A DNA stretch of 64,000 nt from positions 59,768,080 through 59,832,079 of the forward strand of contig OY744529.1 of assembly GCA_963556195.1 (NCBI GenBank), given 5' to 3'. Below the pieces are notes generated by a model. The model did no database searches and was not told the DNA's origin. It worked only from the letters and a program-made list of their open reading frames with translations. Shown piece by piece: positions 44,429 through 59,639 of this stretch. The DNA comes from Sepiola atlantica (Eukaryota; Mollusca; Cephalopoda; Sepiida; Sepiolidae). Every line of letters starts with the position of its first letter. Positions within the stretch are counted from its first letter, which is position 1. A program made the translations under genes and the position numbers.

Positions 44429-44430
44429 TT
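42701..44430 (+). pseudogene. RTE-type LINE, internally deleted, with (GAT)n tail
   Basis: After a ~330-bp leader the plus strand encodes an apurinic-endonuclease domain: FDLIGICEIRIKG, HNLYDKGGDTCHHGVGFVIH, IIQAYLPTTN, MADLNAKV, TKNEIDYIITNK and GSDHRLV at 43,100-43,740, containing the catalytic DLN, N-x-IDYI and SDH blocks. At about 43,745 it jumps to the region after RT (EEVSNY-like, IMPEIKRQIALGW, VMTYGSETWALKNAVIKKL, VAQYKMERIMLGISLYDRKR, PRGRPKAWWRDNLDSQLGP), so the whole RT core is missing. The tail is (GAT)n at 44,358-44,428. Frameshifts present. The coding blocks match RTE-like LINEs well. Confidence 0.8.
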
Positions 44431-45781
44431 ATAGCGTCACTTTTCTTATTATGATTACATTAAGGTTGCATTTATATGTGTGACGTAGATATCGGCTTAG
44501 ATAGGATATAGACGACGGCCGCATCTTTGGTAAATGTACCAAGACCCAGGCTGACATTTAAAATATTATAAGTAGCGATTGAGAAAAATGGACAAAAATA
44601 ATTCTTGTGGATGATTGAGAATGGGTCACTATTTAACAAGTGCTAAATTCACCAAAAGGATGTTGTGAATTCAAAAGATTTTTTAAATTCTTGACAAAAA
44701 AACATATTTATATCTATACAAACTTACAGTGGTGTGAAAGATATTTTGAGAGAGTAAATTATTCGTTTAGAAAAGTTAAGTTTTCTTGTTTGTAGAATAT
44801 TCACAATGTGGAAGCAGATACAAGTGTTAGAAGTGTATATGTGTATATCTTTTGCTTTCTGCCAGTGTGAATATGTGTGTGTGAGTTCATGAGACAGTTT
44901 GTGTCTGCGGCCTTTGTCAGTGTGTGAATATGTATGGACTTCTGCCAGTGTGAATATGTGTGCGTAATATCGTGTTGCGTTCTGTCCTGTTTCTGATGTT
45001 GTTGTTATACCTGTCTGGATGTCTGTCCCTCTCTTTCTCTCTCTCCCTCTTTCTCTCTAAATTTTTGGTTGTCGCGTTGCAGTTTTTATAAGACATTGCT
45101 ATTTCACACAGGCCCTTTAAGTTTATCGTTTCGAGCGAGCAGGAATCATCTTCATTGTTGAAAAATGTCAAGATAACACCTTTATGTGAAATCATGTTTT
45201 TTCCATTTCGACAGCAGCAAAAAGAGTAAGCTAGCTGAACGGAGAAAGAAAGAGAGTAGCTTATACAAGTAGAAACCTTTTACGTTCATTCGTTCGCATC
45301 GCATCTCTACCTCTACACATATGTTAATTATATTGGTGATAAACCTCTTCTGGTATCATTGTGGTTTGCCCCACATTATAGATCATAAAAGATTAAGAGA
45401 ATAAACGAATTCATTCGTTTAGACAACGAAATTTGTCAACAGCAAATGTAAATCGTCTCACTATTTTAAAGGAGTCATCCATGTAGTTATAAACAGAATT
45501 AGCAAACGAATGTTGAAAAACCGTTGAATCCGAAATATTCCGTTGAGAAGCAAAATGACTGCGTCTGCACACATGAGGTGAGGTGTTTAGACAGATTCAC
45601 ACTGATACGTTTGAATAATTTAATGGACCTTTTCTAAGAAGAGGATAATATTTTTTACGAAACTCTAAACATCTTGCATTATCCTCGGTCACCTTAACAT
45701 TTAACAGTTTGGAAGGTGATTTAAATTTCCCGTCGACAAACTTCTTTCTGTTGAAAGATAGAATTTGTTTGGTTGGTTGGA
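44431..45781. other. No recognisable gene
   Basis: A GCCAGTGTGAATATGTGTG segment occurs twice (44,860 and 44,943). A CT-rich patch lies at 45,020-45,058. Otherwise nothing supported. Confidence 0.45.
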
Positions 45782-45904
45782 AGCAGCAGCGGCAGTGAAT
45801 ACGGTTATTACACATCGACTCTTGATTGGACAAAATATCCAATGATCAGTTTATTTCAACCAATCAGAGAATTCCAGCGTGTACTATAAAAACCAAAACG
45901 CACA

Positions 45905-45956
<52 letters not shown>

Positions 45957-46458
45957 GGTATCTTTTCTTCCACAGACAACGCACGCGAGTACGTCCTTAA
46001 AAGCTAATTCCGGTTTCTGGCCAAAAGACCTTGACAAATGAAATAAAAGACTTTCACGGACTTCTAAACACACCGCCATCATATTAAATTGACACACTGT
46101 TAAACGAATCTATGTACGCAGTTCATACTCACACATAAACGCACATGGTGCCAGCCGAAATGAACACACATACACTCTCTCACTAACAAAACAAAGGCAC
46201 GCTGATGCAGATACACATATGTGTATTCATACACCTACACATAAACGCACACGGCGACGGCCAAAATAAACATATGTAGTTAATTTCTCCTTACGCAGAA
46301 AAATCTTCCTTTCATCAAAACGTTATAGGACTCTTTGAACTCTCACTCATTCTTTACGAACACTTACTTCGCATTGTTTTAACTAAGTTGTCAATAAAAA
46401 TGAATTACTTTGTATGAGTAGACTTTGTTATTCTTCATTTGATATTGCCGTTCCCTCT
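45782..46458 (+). repeat. LTR-like dispersed repeat, copy 2
   Basis: Second copy of the repeat at 7,095-7,715, with TACTATAAAA at 45,883, a (TC)n run at 45,909-45,953 and CAATAAAAATGAA near the end. The TATA-like box and late A-rich signal suit a solo LTR. Confidence 0.5.
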
Positions 46459-48047
46459 ATAATTCCTTATTTGTTTACGAATTATTACAGAATTAATCAA
46501 ATGAATATTTTTTACTGAAAATCTTCAGTTGTAAATTATTAAATTTTGCCTGTATGTTCTTTGTTGAAGGGAAATCTTAAACGACAATTGACTACAACGA
46601 ACTTTAATTTCATTTTTATTTTGTTTACCTGCTAGCTTTTCCTACCCGGCATTGCTCGGTAATGGAATGTATTTACTTGCAATTATTTTTGCTTTTCCTT
46701 TTGTCAAACTAAGCCAGTTTTTTTTCCTAAATTTAATTTTACTATCAAACAAAGGGAAGTAAGTATGGATGAATACAGAGTTATGTCCCTTTTTGTTCAA
46801 AATGTTTTCCTATTCCAAACAAAGAGAAGTAAGTATGTGTAAAAGAATACTAAGTAATATCCTCCTTTAAAAAATGGAGACTATATGAAAATAATGCCGA
46901 CTCAGATAAATTAATTTATGGAAGGAATTAATTCGAATTAGATGTTATTGTTTTTAATAACATGTTGAAACTATCCCTAAGAAAAACTGACGAACCAGAA
47001 TCGAATATTAATTTTGTAGCCTGCAAGTAAACGATGACCCAAAACGACAAACTTTACTTTATTACATAGAGTTTTACCTTACATAAAAGGATGCTGAACA
47101 CACCGATCACAAAGGTAATGCGGATAGATTTTGTTAAGTTAAAAACATTTAAACTCTTTTAGAAAATAAATGAATGGATGACTATCCTCACTAGGGAATT
47201 TGTCACTTTATTGATGCACAGGGTACGGGTCTGAAATCTCTTCTTTTCTGTGGATTGCCACGCATGTGGAGTTAAACGCACTTATATGGATTTAAATAAA
47301 AGGATACTTTTCACACAATTTGAACGAATGTCACGTTTATATTTTTACAGAGATTTTTCTTCTAAATGAATGAATTCGAAATTTTTCCCTATTTCTCTCA
47401 CTAATGGCGAGGTCAAAACGCCAAGTTAATTCAACTGTACAGAATAGGAACACAATTCCTATTTTTATTATATACTGCTTCTGTATATGCGATCTAAGTC
47501 AGTAGGTTAACTAATTTCCATATTGCTTTGCAAAAGAACATTTTATTAATTAACAACTTTTTATTGTTTTTTTTTAATTCAATGATTATTTAAATTTTAA
47601 TATAACAAATAGTTCTGTTTACAAATGTTTAGCATTGGGGTTCAAATGTTATTTTCTGCCGTTTTCTGTAAAGGAGCTAACCTGATTTTCAACAAGTTAC
47701 GGTTTATTTGTAAGTTAAAAACAAAGGCCCCTTCCCAACACACACCTAGATTGATTTCGTTTTTCTTTTCCTTTCTTTACAGTAACACTTAAAATATAAA
47801 TACATTTGTATTAAAATTAGCAAACTGTTAATGTTTTTCTATCCATATGAATAAATGCAAAAAATTTTGTGCAGTGTTTGCAACAAAGTTAGGAATGAAA
47901 TGTTTTTTTCAAATTTTCAAGTATTTCCAGAAGCGAATTTTGCGAAGCGATAGCGAGCCGGCGAAACCAAGTAGTATTTTAATAAACACTATCTGTACTT
48001 ATCTGATTTGGTTACAAAGAAACAGAAATTAATTTTATGAGACAACA
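46459..48047. other. AT-rich spacer
   Basis: A CCCGGCATTGCTCGG motif at 46,650 resembles repeat ends elsewhere. No gene recognised. Confidence 0.45.
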
Positions 48048-48566
48048 ATAATAATAATAATAATGAAATAATAATAATAATTATAATTATAATAATAATA
48101 ATAACTAGCGGGACCCGTGTAAATTACACGAAATGATGTTTTCAGTACTAATTATCTTGTTCCTAACCTATACATTACTTTGTAAATGCTTTAGATTAAA
48201 TTAAATTTGGCTCTAATTCATGAGTAGCATACAAAGATTTGGAAGGTCGTTGCTTTTGATGTAAGCGTGACACACAAAATAACACACACGCTATCGTATT
48301 AATATGTATCTTACCGGTCGTCACATCCCTACCTCCCCCCCTTGATGTAGAAAAAAAATCTTAGAGGTTGGTTGGGATCGAACTATAAACCAGTTGGGCC
48401 GACGTCAAGATCCTACGTCGCTAACCGTTGCGCCAAAGTGAAATAATTCAAAATTATGAAAATTAGGTAACTTGAATGCTTTTCTAAATCTAGGTACGGC
48501 ACGCATGCGCAGAGCTTTTGATGTAAGCGTGACACACGAACACCCCCCTATCGTATTAATATATAG

Positions 48567-48654
<88 letters not shown>
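48048..48654. repeat. (TAA)n arrays flanking a SINE-bearing unit
   Basis: TAA runs at 48,048-48,105 and 48,569-48,654. Between them the segment GATGTAAGCGTGACACAC, with CTATCGTATTAATAT, occurs twice (48,258 and 48,518). Confidence 0.85.
48368..48442 (-). repeat. tRNA-derived SINE head
   Basis: Minus strand: CTTTGGCGCAACGGTTAGCG fits an A box, and about 30 nt later TAGTTCGATCCCAAC fits a B box (GTTCGATCC). Spacing and a tRNA-like length of about 75 nt support RNA polymerase III promoter origin. It lies between the two TAA arrays, the usual tail sequence of such SINEs. Confidence 0.7.
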
Positions 48655-48655
<1 letters not shown>

Positions 48656-48819
48656 CTACTTTAAAAAAAGGGCGACTTTGAAATTTGTTATTTTGCTTTG
48701 TTATTTATTTATTTTCATTTAAATTGCAACCAATTGAAGAAATTTAAATCAACAAAAAAAAGTTAAACAGTGATAAAAAAGTGTAAAGTTATCGTTCCGT
48801 AGAATGAGCCGAGAGGTAG

Positions 48820-49128
48820 TTGAAAACAGGACACAACAGTTTAAAAGACGATGTTGGTAAATATAAGATTTTAAGTTCTAAACTAATAACTGAATCGTGT
48901 GTGAATTTCTTTCTAGAAAGGTCTCTCAAGTATCCATACCTAAATGCAAATCTTATAAAGATAGGTACGTGCAAAATCAATGGCCGATCCCCAAAATGTA
49001 AAAACATTTTGACCCTCCATTCACTTAAAAATTCACTAAAATTCAGGAAATCAACCAATTTTAATGAAATTTTCAATATTTATGGATCAACAATCAGGGA
49101 ATATAATGATACCATTAATTTTTTTTAA
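48820..49128 (+). CDS. Unrecognised 102-codon open frame
   Basis: Begins MKTGHNSLKDDVGKYKILSS and contains YPYLNANLIKIGTCKINGRS and NGRSPKCKNILTLHSLKNSL. It is longer than expected by chance in such AT-rich DNA and its composition is not a microsatellite. I know no family for it. A TE fragment is the most likely explanation. Confidence 0.25.
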   Translation: MKTGHNSLKDDVGKYKILSSKLITESCVNFFLERSLKYPYLNANLIKIGTCKINGRSPKCKNILTLHSLKNSLKFRKSTNFNEIFNIYGSTIREYNDTINFF

Positions 49129-51439
49129 TCTTAGTGAAAATGTATTATTTTTTTAAAACAAAATACACCATTACTAAAGTTATATTTTTATATATTAATT
49201 AAAAAAATGCATGAATTTTTTATATATTTTTTATGAAAATAAAGCATTGTAGATGTTAACAATTAATTTTTTTTTTAATATTTCGTATATATTACGAAAA
49301 AGGCCCCTAAATACCGTGTTTATAAAATCACTATAACTTGAAGAAAAATTGATTTTTTGAATTAGGGATATTATTATTAAATAAAGCATTGTTTAATCAA
49401 TATTTTCACCAAAAAATAATATAATTGCAAAAAATATTTAATGTGATTTTAATGATTAGAGTTTCTGGGAAAATAAAAAATGCTACATAATTATATTTCC
49501 CTTTCATATATAAACGTGGTATCATCAGCGCAAGAATTTTTTTTTATAATCTTGAAAATAAACCAAAAATTGAAAATTTTGAGACCCAGGAACATAACGA
49601 AAAAGGAATTTTAAAAATTGAATAATTTTTACTAACAGTTCACTTGGAGCCCTATGGAAGGCACGTTCTGTAATAAGCAGGCGCAATTAGACCTCCCACC
49701 ACTCTCCCCTCAAAACTTTATTTTCAGAGATTCATCGATTTCGTTAATTTCACAATTCATTGTCAATTACTTGGAAAGATAAAACGTAAGTTTGTCTTTG
49801 TTTTTATCATTAATAAATATTATTTAAAAAGTTTAAAATTATTTATTAATAAATAAATAGTTCAAATATGACATTTTCTTTAAAAATTGAGTTCTATTTA
49901 TTTAATTATAAATAATTGTTAATGTTTTAATTTATTTTCAAGGAATACATTGTCAGTGTAGTCATTGACTTTAGTCTACTTGTTCACACTTAAAATAAAC
50001 AAATACAGTTTATTTTAAAAAGAATCAATGTAATTTATCGTTACGACACGTTAAGAATAAATCAAATAACTAAAGTTTTTAATCATGTAAAAAAATGTGA
50101 TAAAATTGACGCAGTTCGTAACGAAAAATAATTTTTAACATTTAAAAAAGTTTTATTTCAAATTCTAAAGAAAAACATTGGTAAACAGACGTCATCAATA
50201 ATTTCAGAGTATTACTAAATTAAAAACTAATACCAAGTTAAATACAAATCATTTTAGTTAAAAATAAATAAAATCTTAATTGCATATATTCACCAATTTT
50301 TTCATTAATAAGTATTTCCTTTATAATTACAACAAAATTAGGGTACTTAAATTAATTAAATTTCTTTATAACCTTAAAAAGAATAAAGAAATTAATGGAT
50401 AATAATTTTTCAACTTCTATAAACTATTACAAAACCAATATGAAGTTAAAAATGATAAATTATGACATTTTTGTCTTCCATATATTTTGCATAGCGATAG
50501 TCAATTGGTAAACAAAGTCGTTTACCGATTAACTCATGCCGGATTTTACTAATTTATGAATTTTGGGGGGATAATTTTGCTAATTTTTAGTAAAACGTGG
50601 GAATTTTATTTTAATTCGGTATCTTATGACTTTAATTTAATAATTATCTTTGAAATAGTTCCCAAAAACTTATATTTATCTTTCAAGGGATTTTTACAAG
50701 TAATTTTTTCAAAGTTCAAAGTTCACTGAATTCTTTTTCAGTCGTCGTGATGACATATTACATTATAATTTCTTTTTCACCCGTAAATATACATTTTATT
50801 CCTTTTAGAGATTAAGTTTAGGCTTTTATCTTTCAAACCCAATCAAAGTTTACACGAAAACTAATTAAATAATTAATGATAAGCGATTTTTAATAAGCAT
50901 AGTCCGTACAAGAGACGGTCATTTTGCACGTACCTATATAAGGATAAATTAGTTAAATGTTAAACAAAGTCTTCCAGCTGACCCCATCCTTCAAGTTATC
51001 ATATAAATATGGAAGGGGAATCTTGCGTCTTTTAGAAAGGAGGAGCTGAGAAATTTATTAAATAAATACTTAATATATATTTTAGTAACTGTTTTGTTTG
51101 TTGTAATTGTCCCATGATGTGTGTGTAATAGTGCACCTTGTCTCTCATGAAAATGAGAGATAAAAACTATCCATGTGACAGGATCACAGATAAGCTAAGC
51201 CTGAGCCTGCTGTTGCCACAAACACACAACCATAAAAATTGTCTATAAACATATATAAATGCGGTGGGACTCAGAAGAACGATCAGAGTGTCATGATCGG
51301 CAGGTGCTAGCTCGTTGGCCAACATGGGACCCAATCGCCATCTTGCAAATGTTGGCTTCTCCAATTTCAGGAACAAGAAGATCACAGACCAAAAACAGGT
51401 AAGTAAACTCTTTAATTTCAGGTACGATAATAACACTGA
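49129..51439. other. AT-rich spacer
   Basis: No supported feature; from about 51,170 the base composition rises toward the following LINE and may include its 5' leader. Confidence 0.45.
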
Positions 51440-54400
51440 CTAAGCACAAGTAAGAATGAACATAACAACAAACGAAAAAGCCATAGAAAGAAATGGACCG
51501 CAAAAGAGAATAGACTGGTAATGCAATCCTACTACAGAAGCAAGCCAAAACAAAAACGGCTTTCGGAAACGTATGAAAAATCTATGGGACATGTCTACTG
51601 ACTACCAGACAACTGAACAAAGAATTGCAGATCAAGCAAGAGAGATTCGTAAGAGCAGGTGGTTCTCAGACCTAGAACTAATGGAAATCAAACAAAACAT
51701 AGATCATCTAACAGATCAAGATATACCTCCTAGTAAAAACCAACAGACGACTGGTAAAATATCAACACTGAAACCAAGGAGACTGAAGACTACGAAATCA
51801 TAGAACTCGCCGAGGATGAAGCAAGAGAAGTTGAAAACATCAAATGATTTATAAACGCAGACAAAACAAAACTCGCATCTCTAAGGACCGAAGATCAGAA
51901 AAAATAAAATTAGAAGCAGAAAAAGTAAACAGACTTCTCCCATACATCTCAACAGATACTATCACAGATCTAACTAAATTAATGTATGCAGGGGCAAAAT
52001 CAGTAAGTATGAAACTAAAAATAGAAACGAAAATTGGCCAAAAGAATGGACCGACAAAGCCTAGATGGGAAATCAGACAAGAAACCTAGATCACCACTTC
52101 AGAAAAATACTAAAACAGTAAATATGATAAAAGAGAACAGGAAACGATGGAAAGACTAAATAAGAAACATGAAGAACAAAAACAAAAGATAGCAGCAAAA
52201 GAAGGAAGACTGAGACGATACAGATACAAATCAAAACAGTACAAACAAAACAGGACCTATGAAAACAATGAAAGACGGTTTTATCAAAATATAAATGGGC
52301 GAAGAACAAAAACAGAACAACCTGACTGGACAGAAACAAAACACCTTTGGAGACAAATATGGGGATAGCCTTAAGATTAGAACAGAAATGCCAAATGGTT
52401 GAAAAACATGAAAGAAAAACTTCGGGAAATTAAAGAAGAAACAGAAACAGAAACAGAAACAGAAACAGAAACAGAAATTAATGAAGAAACGCTCAAGACA
52501 TCCCTAAGGAAAATGGAAAACTGGAAAGCGCCATGTCACGATGGAATACATGCATACTGGTTTTAAAAATAATTCACGACTCTACATGAAAGACTAACGC
52601 AAACACTGAGAGGATGTATCCACAAAACAAATATGCCAGAATGGATGACCAAAGGAAGGACAACGTTAATAAAAAAACACCGAAAAGGGAATGATCCCTA
52701 GCAACTACAGACCAATAACCTGTTTACAAACTATGAGAAAAATCTTAACCGCACAACTGAGAAAACAGATCTACCACTCCCTTAACAATTGTGGACTACT
52801 TCTTGGGGAACAAAAAGGATGCTGGAAAGGAAATAAAGGGGCGCACGACCTATTATATATGTATAATAGGTTGTAAAGGAGGTAAAAAGCAGGAAAAAGA
52901 ACATAGCCATGGCATGGATTGACTACAAGAAAGCCTACAACAGAATCCCTCATGTATGGATAATTGAATCCTTAAAAATTTACAAGATACCCGACAAGAA
53001 CTGGCAGCTGGAGGACAACACCTGAGATAAAAATACAGAGAGGTATCTCCCAAGGAGACTCCTTATCACCACTACTGTCTATCACATCCATGATTCCACT
53101 CAACTTCATACTTAAGAAATGTGATGCCAGATACAAGTTTACAGACACAGAACAAAGAATAAACTACCTCATCTATATTGACGACCTGAAGCTATTTGCA
53201 CAAAGCAAAAAAGAACAGGAAAAACTGATAAATACAACCAGAATATGCAGTCAGAATGTTCGGAATAGAAAAGTGTGCACTGCTAGAGATGAAAAGGAGA
53301 AAACTGCAGGCATCGGCAGGCATGGAACTGCCCAACCAAGAGGAGATGAAGGCACTTAGTGAACATGATACCTACAAATATTTGGGAGTTCTGGAAGCAT
53401 ACACCATTAAATCTAAAAATATGAAAGAGAAGATTGGAACAGAATACCTGGGACGAACAAGGAAACTGTTAGAAACAAAACCATATAGTATAAATCTAGT
53501 TAAAGGAATAAACACCTGGGCAGTGTCACTAATGAAATATTCCGGATCATTCATAGGCTGGACCAAAGAAGAACTTAGGCATCTTGACCAGAAGACGAGG
53601 AAACTAATGACCATGCACAATGCATTACACGAGAAAGATGACACTAACCGACTCTATGTGAAAGGAAGGGAGGGGAAGAGGACTGGTAAGTATAGAAGAC
53701 TGTGTGGAAGACACAAAAACAAACTTGGAAAAATAGATAACTCAAAACACAGCAAGACTGATCACCGCAGCAAGAGACACCGTTAAAATGAACAATACAT
53801 AAAACAGAAAGAAAAAGACAAGAAACGAAAAGTGGGAAGAGAAACAGCTACATGGACGATTCATAAGAATGATGAGAGAAGATAATCACGAAAACACCTG
53901 GACATGGCTAAGGAAAGGACACTTGAATAAAGAAACGGAATCGTTACTGACAGCTGCACAGAACAATGAGAGTAGAACTAACTAGATTAAAGCTAAAATA
54001 GATAAAACTCAGGAAAACAGTAAATGTGACTTTATGGACAAAGAGACGAAACGGTAAAACACATAATAAGTGAATGTAGCAAACTAGCTCAAAAAGAATG
54101 ACAAGAACAGACACGACTGCATGGGTAAAGCAGTACACTGGGAACTATGCAAACTTCATTTTGAGCATGCAGACAAATAGTACAGACATAAACTGGAGAG
54201 AGTACTGGAAAACGAAAACCACAAAATCCTTTGGGGCATAGATGGACAAACAGCTAAACACATCCAAGCAAGGATACCGGACGTCATAATAATAAATAAG
54301 AAAGAAAGAAACTGCCAAATTGTAGATTTTGCCGTCCCAATAAACAACAGGGTGAAGATTAAAACGACGGAAAAACAAAAATACATTGAGCTTGCCAGAG

Positions 54401-54720
54401 AACTGAAAGGAATATGAAACATGAAGAAAGTCAATATAATATCAATAATTGTAGGAGCACTAGGAACAGTCTAAAAAAAAATAGGAAAATAGACTAGGAG
54501 AAATTGGAATCAAGGGGAAGACTGAAACTATACAATGGACGACAATGATGAAAACAGCTGAAGAATGCGAGAGCCAACCCACATAAACTACAAACACTTA
54601 CCAGCCACATGGAAACTGAAACAGAAGTAAAACTAAAAGATGGAACAAACACTACATGAAACCAAGGAAACTGAAACTGAAAAAAACTCCCTCCCACACA
54701 CACACACAAAAGGTGTCAGC
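51440..54720 (+). pseudogene. R4-type LINE with restriction-like endonuclease
   Basis: Blocks in order on the plus strand: NRLLPYISTDTITDLTKLMY-like N-terminal part (51,925), KEGRLRRYRYKSKQYKQNRT (52,200), KMENWKAPCHDGIHAYWF (52,510), SNYRPITCLQTM (52,695), MAWIDYKKAYNRIPHVWI (52,908), GISQGDSLSPLL, YLIYIDDLKLFAQ (RT active site with IDD, 53,175), YKYLGVLEAY, WAVSLMKYSGSFIGWTKEEL, RKLMTMHNALHEKDD. The C-terminal zinc-like part is reduced to VKHIISECSKLAQKE, then VLENENHKILWGIDGQ and IPDVIIINKKERNCQIVDF, the restriction-like endonuclease of the R2/R4 group. No APE domain precedes RT, as expected. Many stops and frameshifts; a (GAAACA)n expansion lies at 52,435-52,480. Near full length but dead. 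Confidence 0.85.
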
Positions 54721-55060
54721 CTCGGCTGATACCACACAAAATAGTCATGCAGGATCAAAGAGGATGGAAAGGCCGAGGCACGAGATCACTAACCAGACCT
54801 CCACTGGATGAGTGCGAAGAGTACTGGGACCTTGGGGAGGCTTATTGCCACCCGAATCCCGGTGAAAACCAATGGTCGTTGCCAGCAAAAAATCAATGGT
54901 AAGCGACTGTTGTGATAATGCAAAGTCATTTGCAAAGGTTATCGGAAGAGGTGGAGAGTACTGGAAATCTAGGAAGACTTGTTGTCATCCAGACTCCAGT
55001 GAACACCACCGGTTATTATCAGTGAATAATCTCCGATGATGACCTTCTAGTGAGTACAAA
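54721..55060 (+). repeat. Degenerate tandem ~125-bp unit after the LINE
   Basis: GAGTACTGGGACCTTGGGGA with TTATTGCCACCCGAATCCCG is repeated in altered form at 54,955-55,005. Probably LINE 3' untranslated region. Confidence 0.5.
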
Positions 55061-56149
55061 TAATAATTTTTAGCATTTTTAATATAAGTCATTTTGTGTA
55101 GTCATTTTGAAAGTAGCTTGCAAGCCGAAAGATTGCAGGCACACCTGCAAATCTATTAATTGATAGCCATAAACATATCATTCTCGTTCAATCTAATAAT
55201 AAGTGCTAACCGGGGCTACTATGGATAGCTTTTAGGGAATTTGTGCCTACTGTGTCGCTCTCGTTAACAAAAGCCTATTCCTTAAATGAATAAAACTTAG
55301 CTTTTGATCTTCTCGAAAAAGTGAAGAAAAAATGTATTTCAAATTTTTATACATTTTTTATGTGAAAAAATTATCATAATAGACCCGCTATTGGGGCTAC
55401 TATTATAATGCATTTTATAATGCATTATCATAATAGCTCTGCAATACAGCATCTTTATAATCCCTATCTTGTAACAAGGCACATAAACATACCTCGAAAC
55501 AGAAAAAGGTGACTAGGCACAGCTGCATAATAAGTGGCATTTTTGCGTTTCCTCACACCAAACGTAGATGACGCGAATCAACAAGATCGTACGATAAAAC
55601 TGCTGTTCCTGGAGTTATCTTTAGTCCAAATGTTTGTAATGTTCTCTACTTTGGCGAAATATACTCTCCAAGCACACTGGCAACCGTATTTCCAGGAATT
55701 TATTTGATTGGATTAGTATTGGTGGGAAAATAATTTAAACTTGTACCATACATATATTACAGCCCAGTTTTAGGGGTCAAACAAATTATGGTTGATTAGT
55801 TAAAAGTTAAAAATACAGATTGACACCGGATTATAATATGGAGATATTTGTAGTTATCATTGAAATATTTATTAAAGCCTTCTTTTTTTAAACCGTGAAA
55901 TTTCCATGAGTCCCTTTCGTATAAATTAGTATTCATGATATAAAGTGTCTACAGCATTGTTTAATCTTGTTACTGAACTGAAAGCGTTTATTATCTAAAA
56001 ACTGGGACAACGACTTTTCCTTTCTTTTCTTTTTAGAAAGGGAATTGCCTCCTGCTATGCTTTCAGCTGAATTGGGTTACATCAACGACTTAGCGAAAGA
56101 GGTTTCTTAATAAATATGAAAAGATTCAATAACGAGTGGCGCCACAAAC
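55061..56149. other. No recognisable gene
   Basis: AT-rich with no supported feature. Confidence 0.45.
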
Positions 56150-56320
56150 TAATAATATGTTTAGTAGGATTATATCTTGATTTTAATCTTTGTGCGGGGG
56201 GGGGGGGGGGGAGGGGCATAAAAGTGGTGCAAAACTGTTCTGTTCTAGGAATTAATTGTACCCGTCCTGTGACGTGTATTCCTCTTCACACACACACACA
56301 TATATATATATATATGCATT
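56150..56320 (+). repeat. Fragment of inverted-terminus element
   Basis: TTGATTTTAATCTTTG, AAAACTGTTCTGTTCTAGG and ACCCGTCCTGTGACG match the reverse complement of 21,335-21,440; a G homopolymer replaces part of it. Ends with CA and TA runs. Confidence 0.65.
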
Positions 56321-57537
56321 CTAGTCGAATACTCGTCCTAGATAGGTACAAGCAAAAAAATTAGCACTAGTTTTAACTGTTAATGTTTTTTCTTTCTTTT
56401 GCTATGATATGGTTTCAGTGGCATCCCCCTAAATGATAAAGTTTACAAAAAAACATAATGTGCCCACGTTACTCACCTTCTTCCATATTCCATAATTCAT
56501 AATGATAAGTTCAATAGTTTATGATTTTACCAAGCACATGCATATTATTGACACTCATGCGCGCGAACCGATCCTTTTTAAAATGTATTGCTTAATATAA
56601 CTCAAAATTTGATGTAGAGCAATTCTTTTCATTTAATTTTTTGTATCTAACTTATTTTAATAGTTTTTTGGGGGAATGTGCGATAAATAATAGTGATATA
56701 TATATTGTGAATAATTATAATTTCTTTCTTGACATTTTTTTGTAATAATTACGCAAGCGACTGGAGGTTTTAAGGACATTAACAGAAAATGACCCCAGTC
56801 TAACAAACTTTCATGCTGAAATAAGTATTTTCTGAAAAAACTCATGCGAAGTGCATTTCTTTTTTAATTTAAAAAACTTCAAAATGTCTTCCTTTTATGT
56901 ATCGTATCCAAGATTTAGATAAACTCATTGTGAGATTCTCATCTATATTATTCTCTGTTGCCATTTATTTCTATTTATGCACTTGTGCCATTATTGGCGG
57001 TGCCATTTTTACCTAAATTCAGTAATAAAAAAAGCTATTTTAGAGATAGTTTGAATTGAAAATTAATTTGATTAATTTCAAAGAGAAACAAGCGTATTGT
57101 TGAAAGAATTTCAAACCAAAAAAACAATAGAACATTAATTATTTCAGAGGTTATATACGCGGTGACCGGATAACGACTAAGGTCAGGGTGGCGACGGAAA
57201 AATTGTTAAAAACTTTTCCCGAGCGTTTTAATACTCATCTGTGAAGTCTCTGAGAAGTGTCATATAGACGTTTAGCAAATAGGTGCAAAAACAAATTTGA
57301 ACATTTCAAATGGTTTGATAAGGGAATAGACGTAAGTGAACTCTAGAATATTTATTTTGTTTACCATAATTTACCAATAAAAAAATAAATTAGACTCGGA
57401 GAGTCAATGGTAAATCTGGGAATAGTATTCCTAACCTTAGTCTTATGTTGTAAATTAACAATCTTCTTATAAATAAATACATTGTACTTGTTTTATTTTT
57501 CATTGTCAAGAAATTTTTTTAAAGAATCGTTTTTAGA
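56321..57537. other. No recognisable gene
   Basis: AT-rich spacer. Confidence 0.45.
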
Positions 57538-57671
57538 ATCGGAAATAAGGTTCAAATTTTTCCGATTACAATACAAATTCTGATACTGATTCCGATACCG
57601 ATTCCGATACAACAAAAAGTTCTGATTTTTCTGATTCCCAATACCGATTCCGATTAATTTTCTCAGCACTA

Positions 57672-57768
<97 letters not shown>
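57538..57768. repeat. ATTCCGAT minisatellite, (TA)n and (AGAT)n
   Basis: Degenerate CCGATTCCGATAC words at 57,565-57,655, TA run at 57,671-57,691, AGAT run at 57,705-57,768. Confidence 0.9.
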
Positions 57769-58317
57769 TAATCCCAATATGGCTTACTTAATATACTGCA
57801 CCAGATGCACATAATGCAACGACATTGGGGAAATAGGCATTGTTCTGCCTATGTCTTAAAAATCATTAACAAATTATTAGAAAAAAATTGACACACTCCA
57901 AAGTAGGCGTGCATTGCAATCTCCCAAACAACATCATATACAACATCAAATGCATGCTCATAGCCTCCAATTTTAAGACATAACAACACTAACAGAAATA
58001 TGAAACTCAACTCATTCTGAGACTCAACATCTCAGGACTGAAACAAGATTTGGGACCTCTCATTGATTATTCATTCTACAAACATAGAAACTGAGCAAAA
58101 ACATTTTCTACAGAAATGTGTGTGCAGTGGAAAAATAACTTATCCTTCCTCATTAGCAATTTTTTCACCAATATTTTCATATTTTCACTTTCTTCATATC
58201 TTTACTGTTTTCCTATATAATATATATTACATTTTACAATTCTCTTCATAGACATTTATCACCTATTTCATTATACTGCATTTCATTCTAGTTTCATGTA
58301 ATCCTCCATATAACTTG

Positions 58318-59639
<1,322 letters not shown>

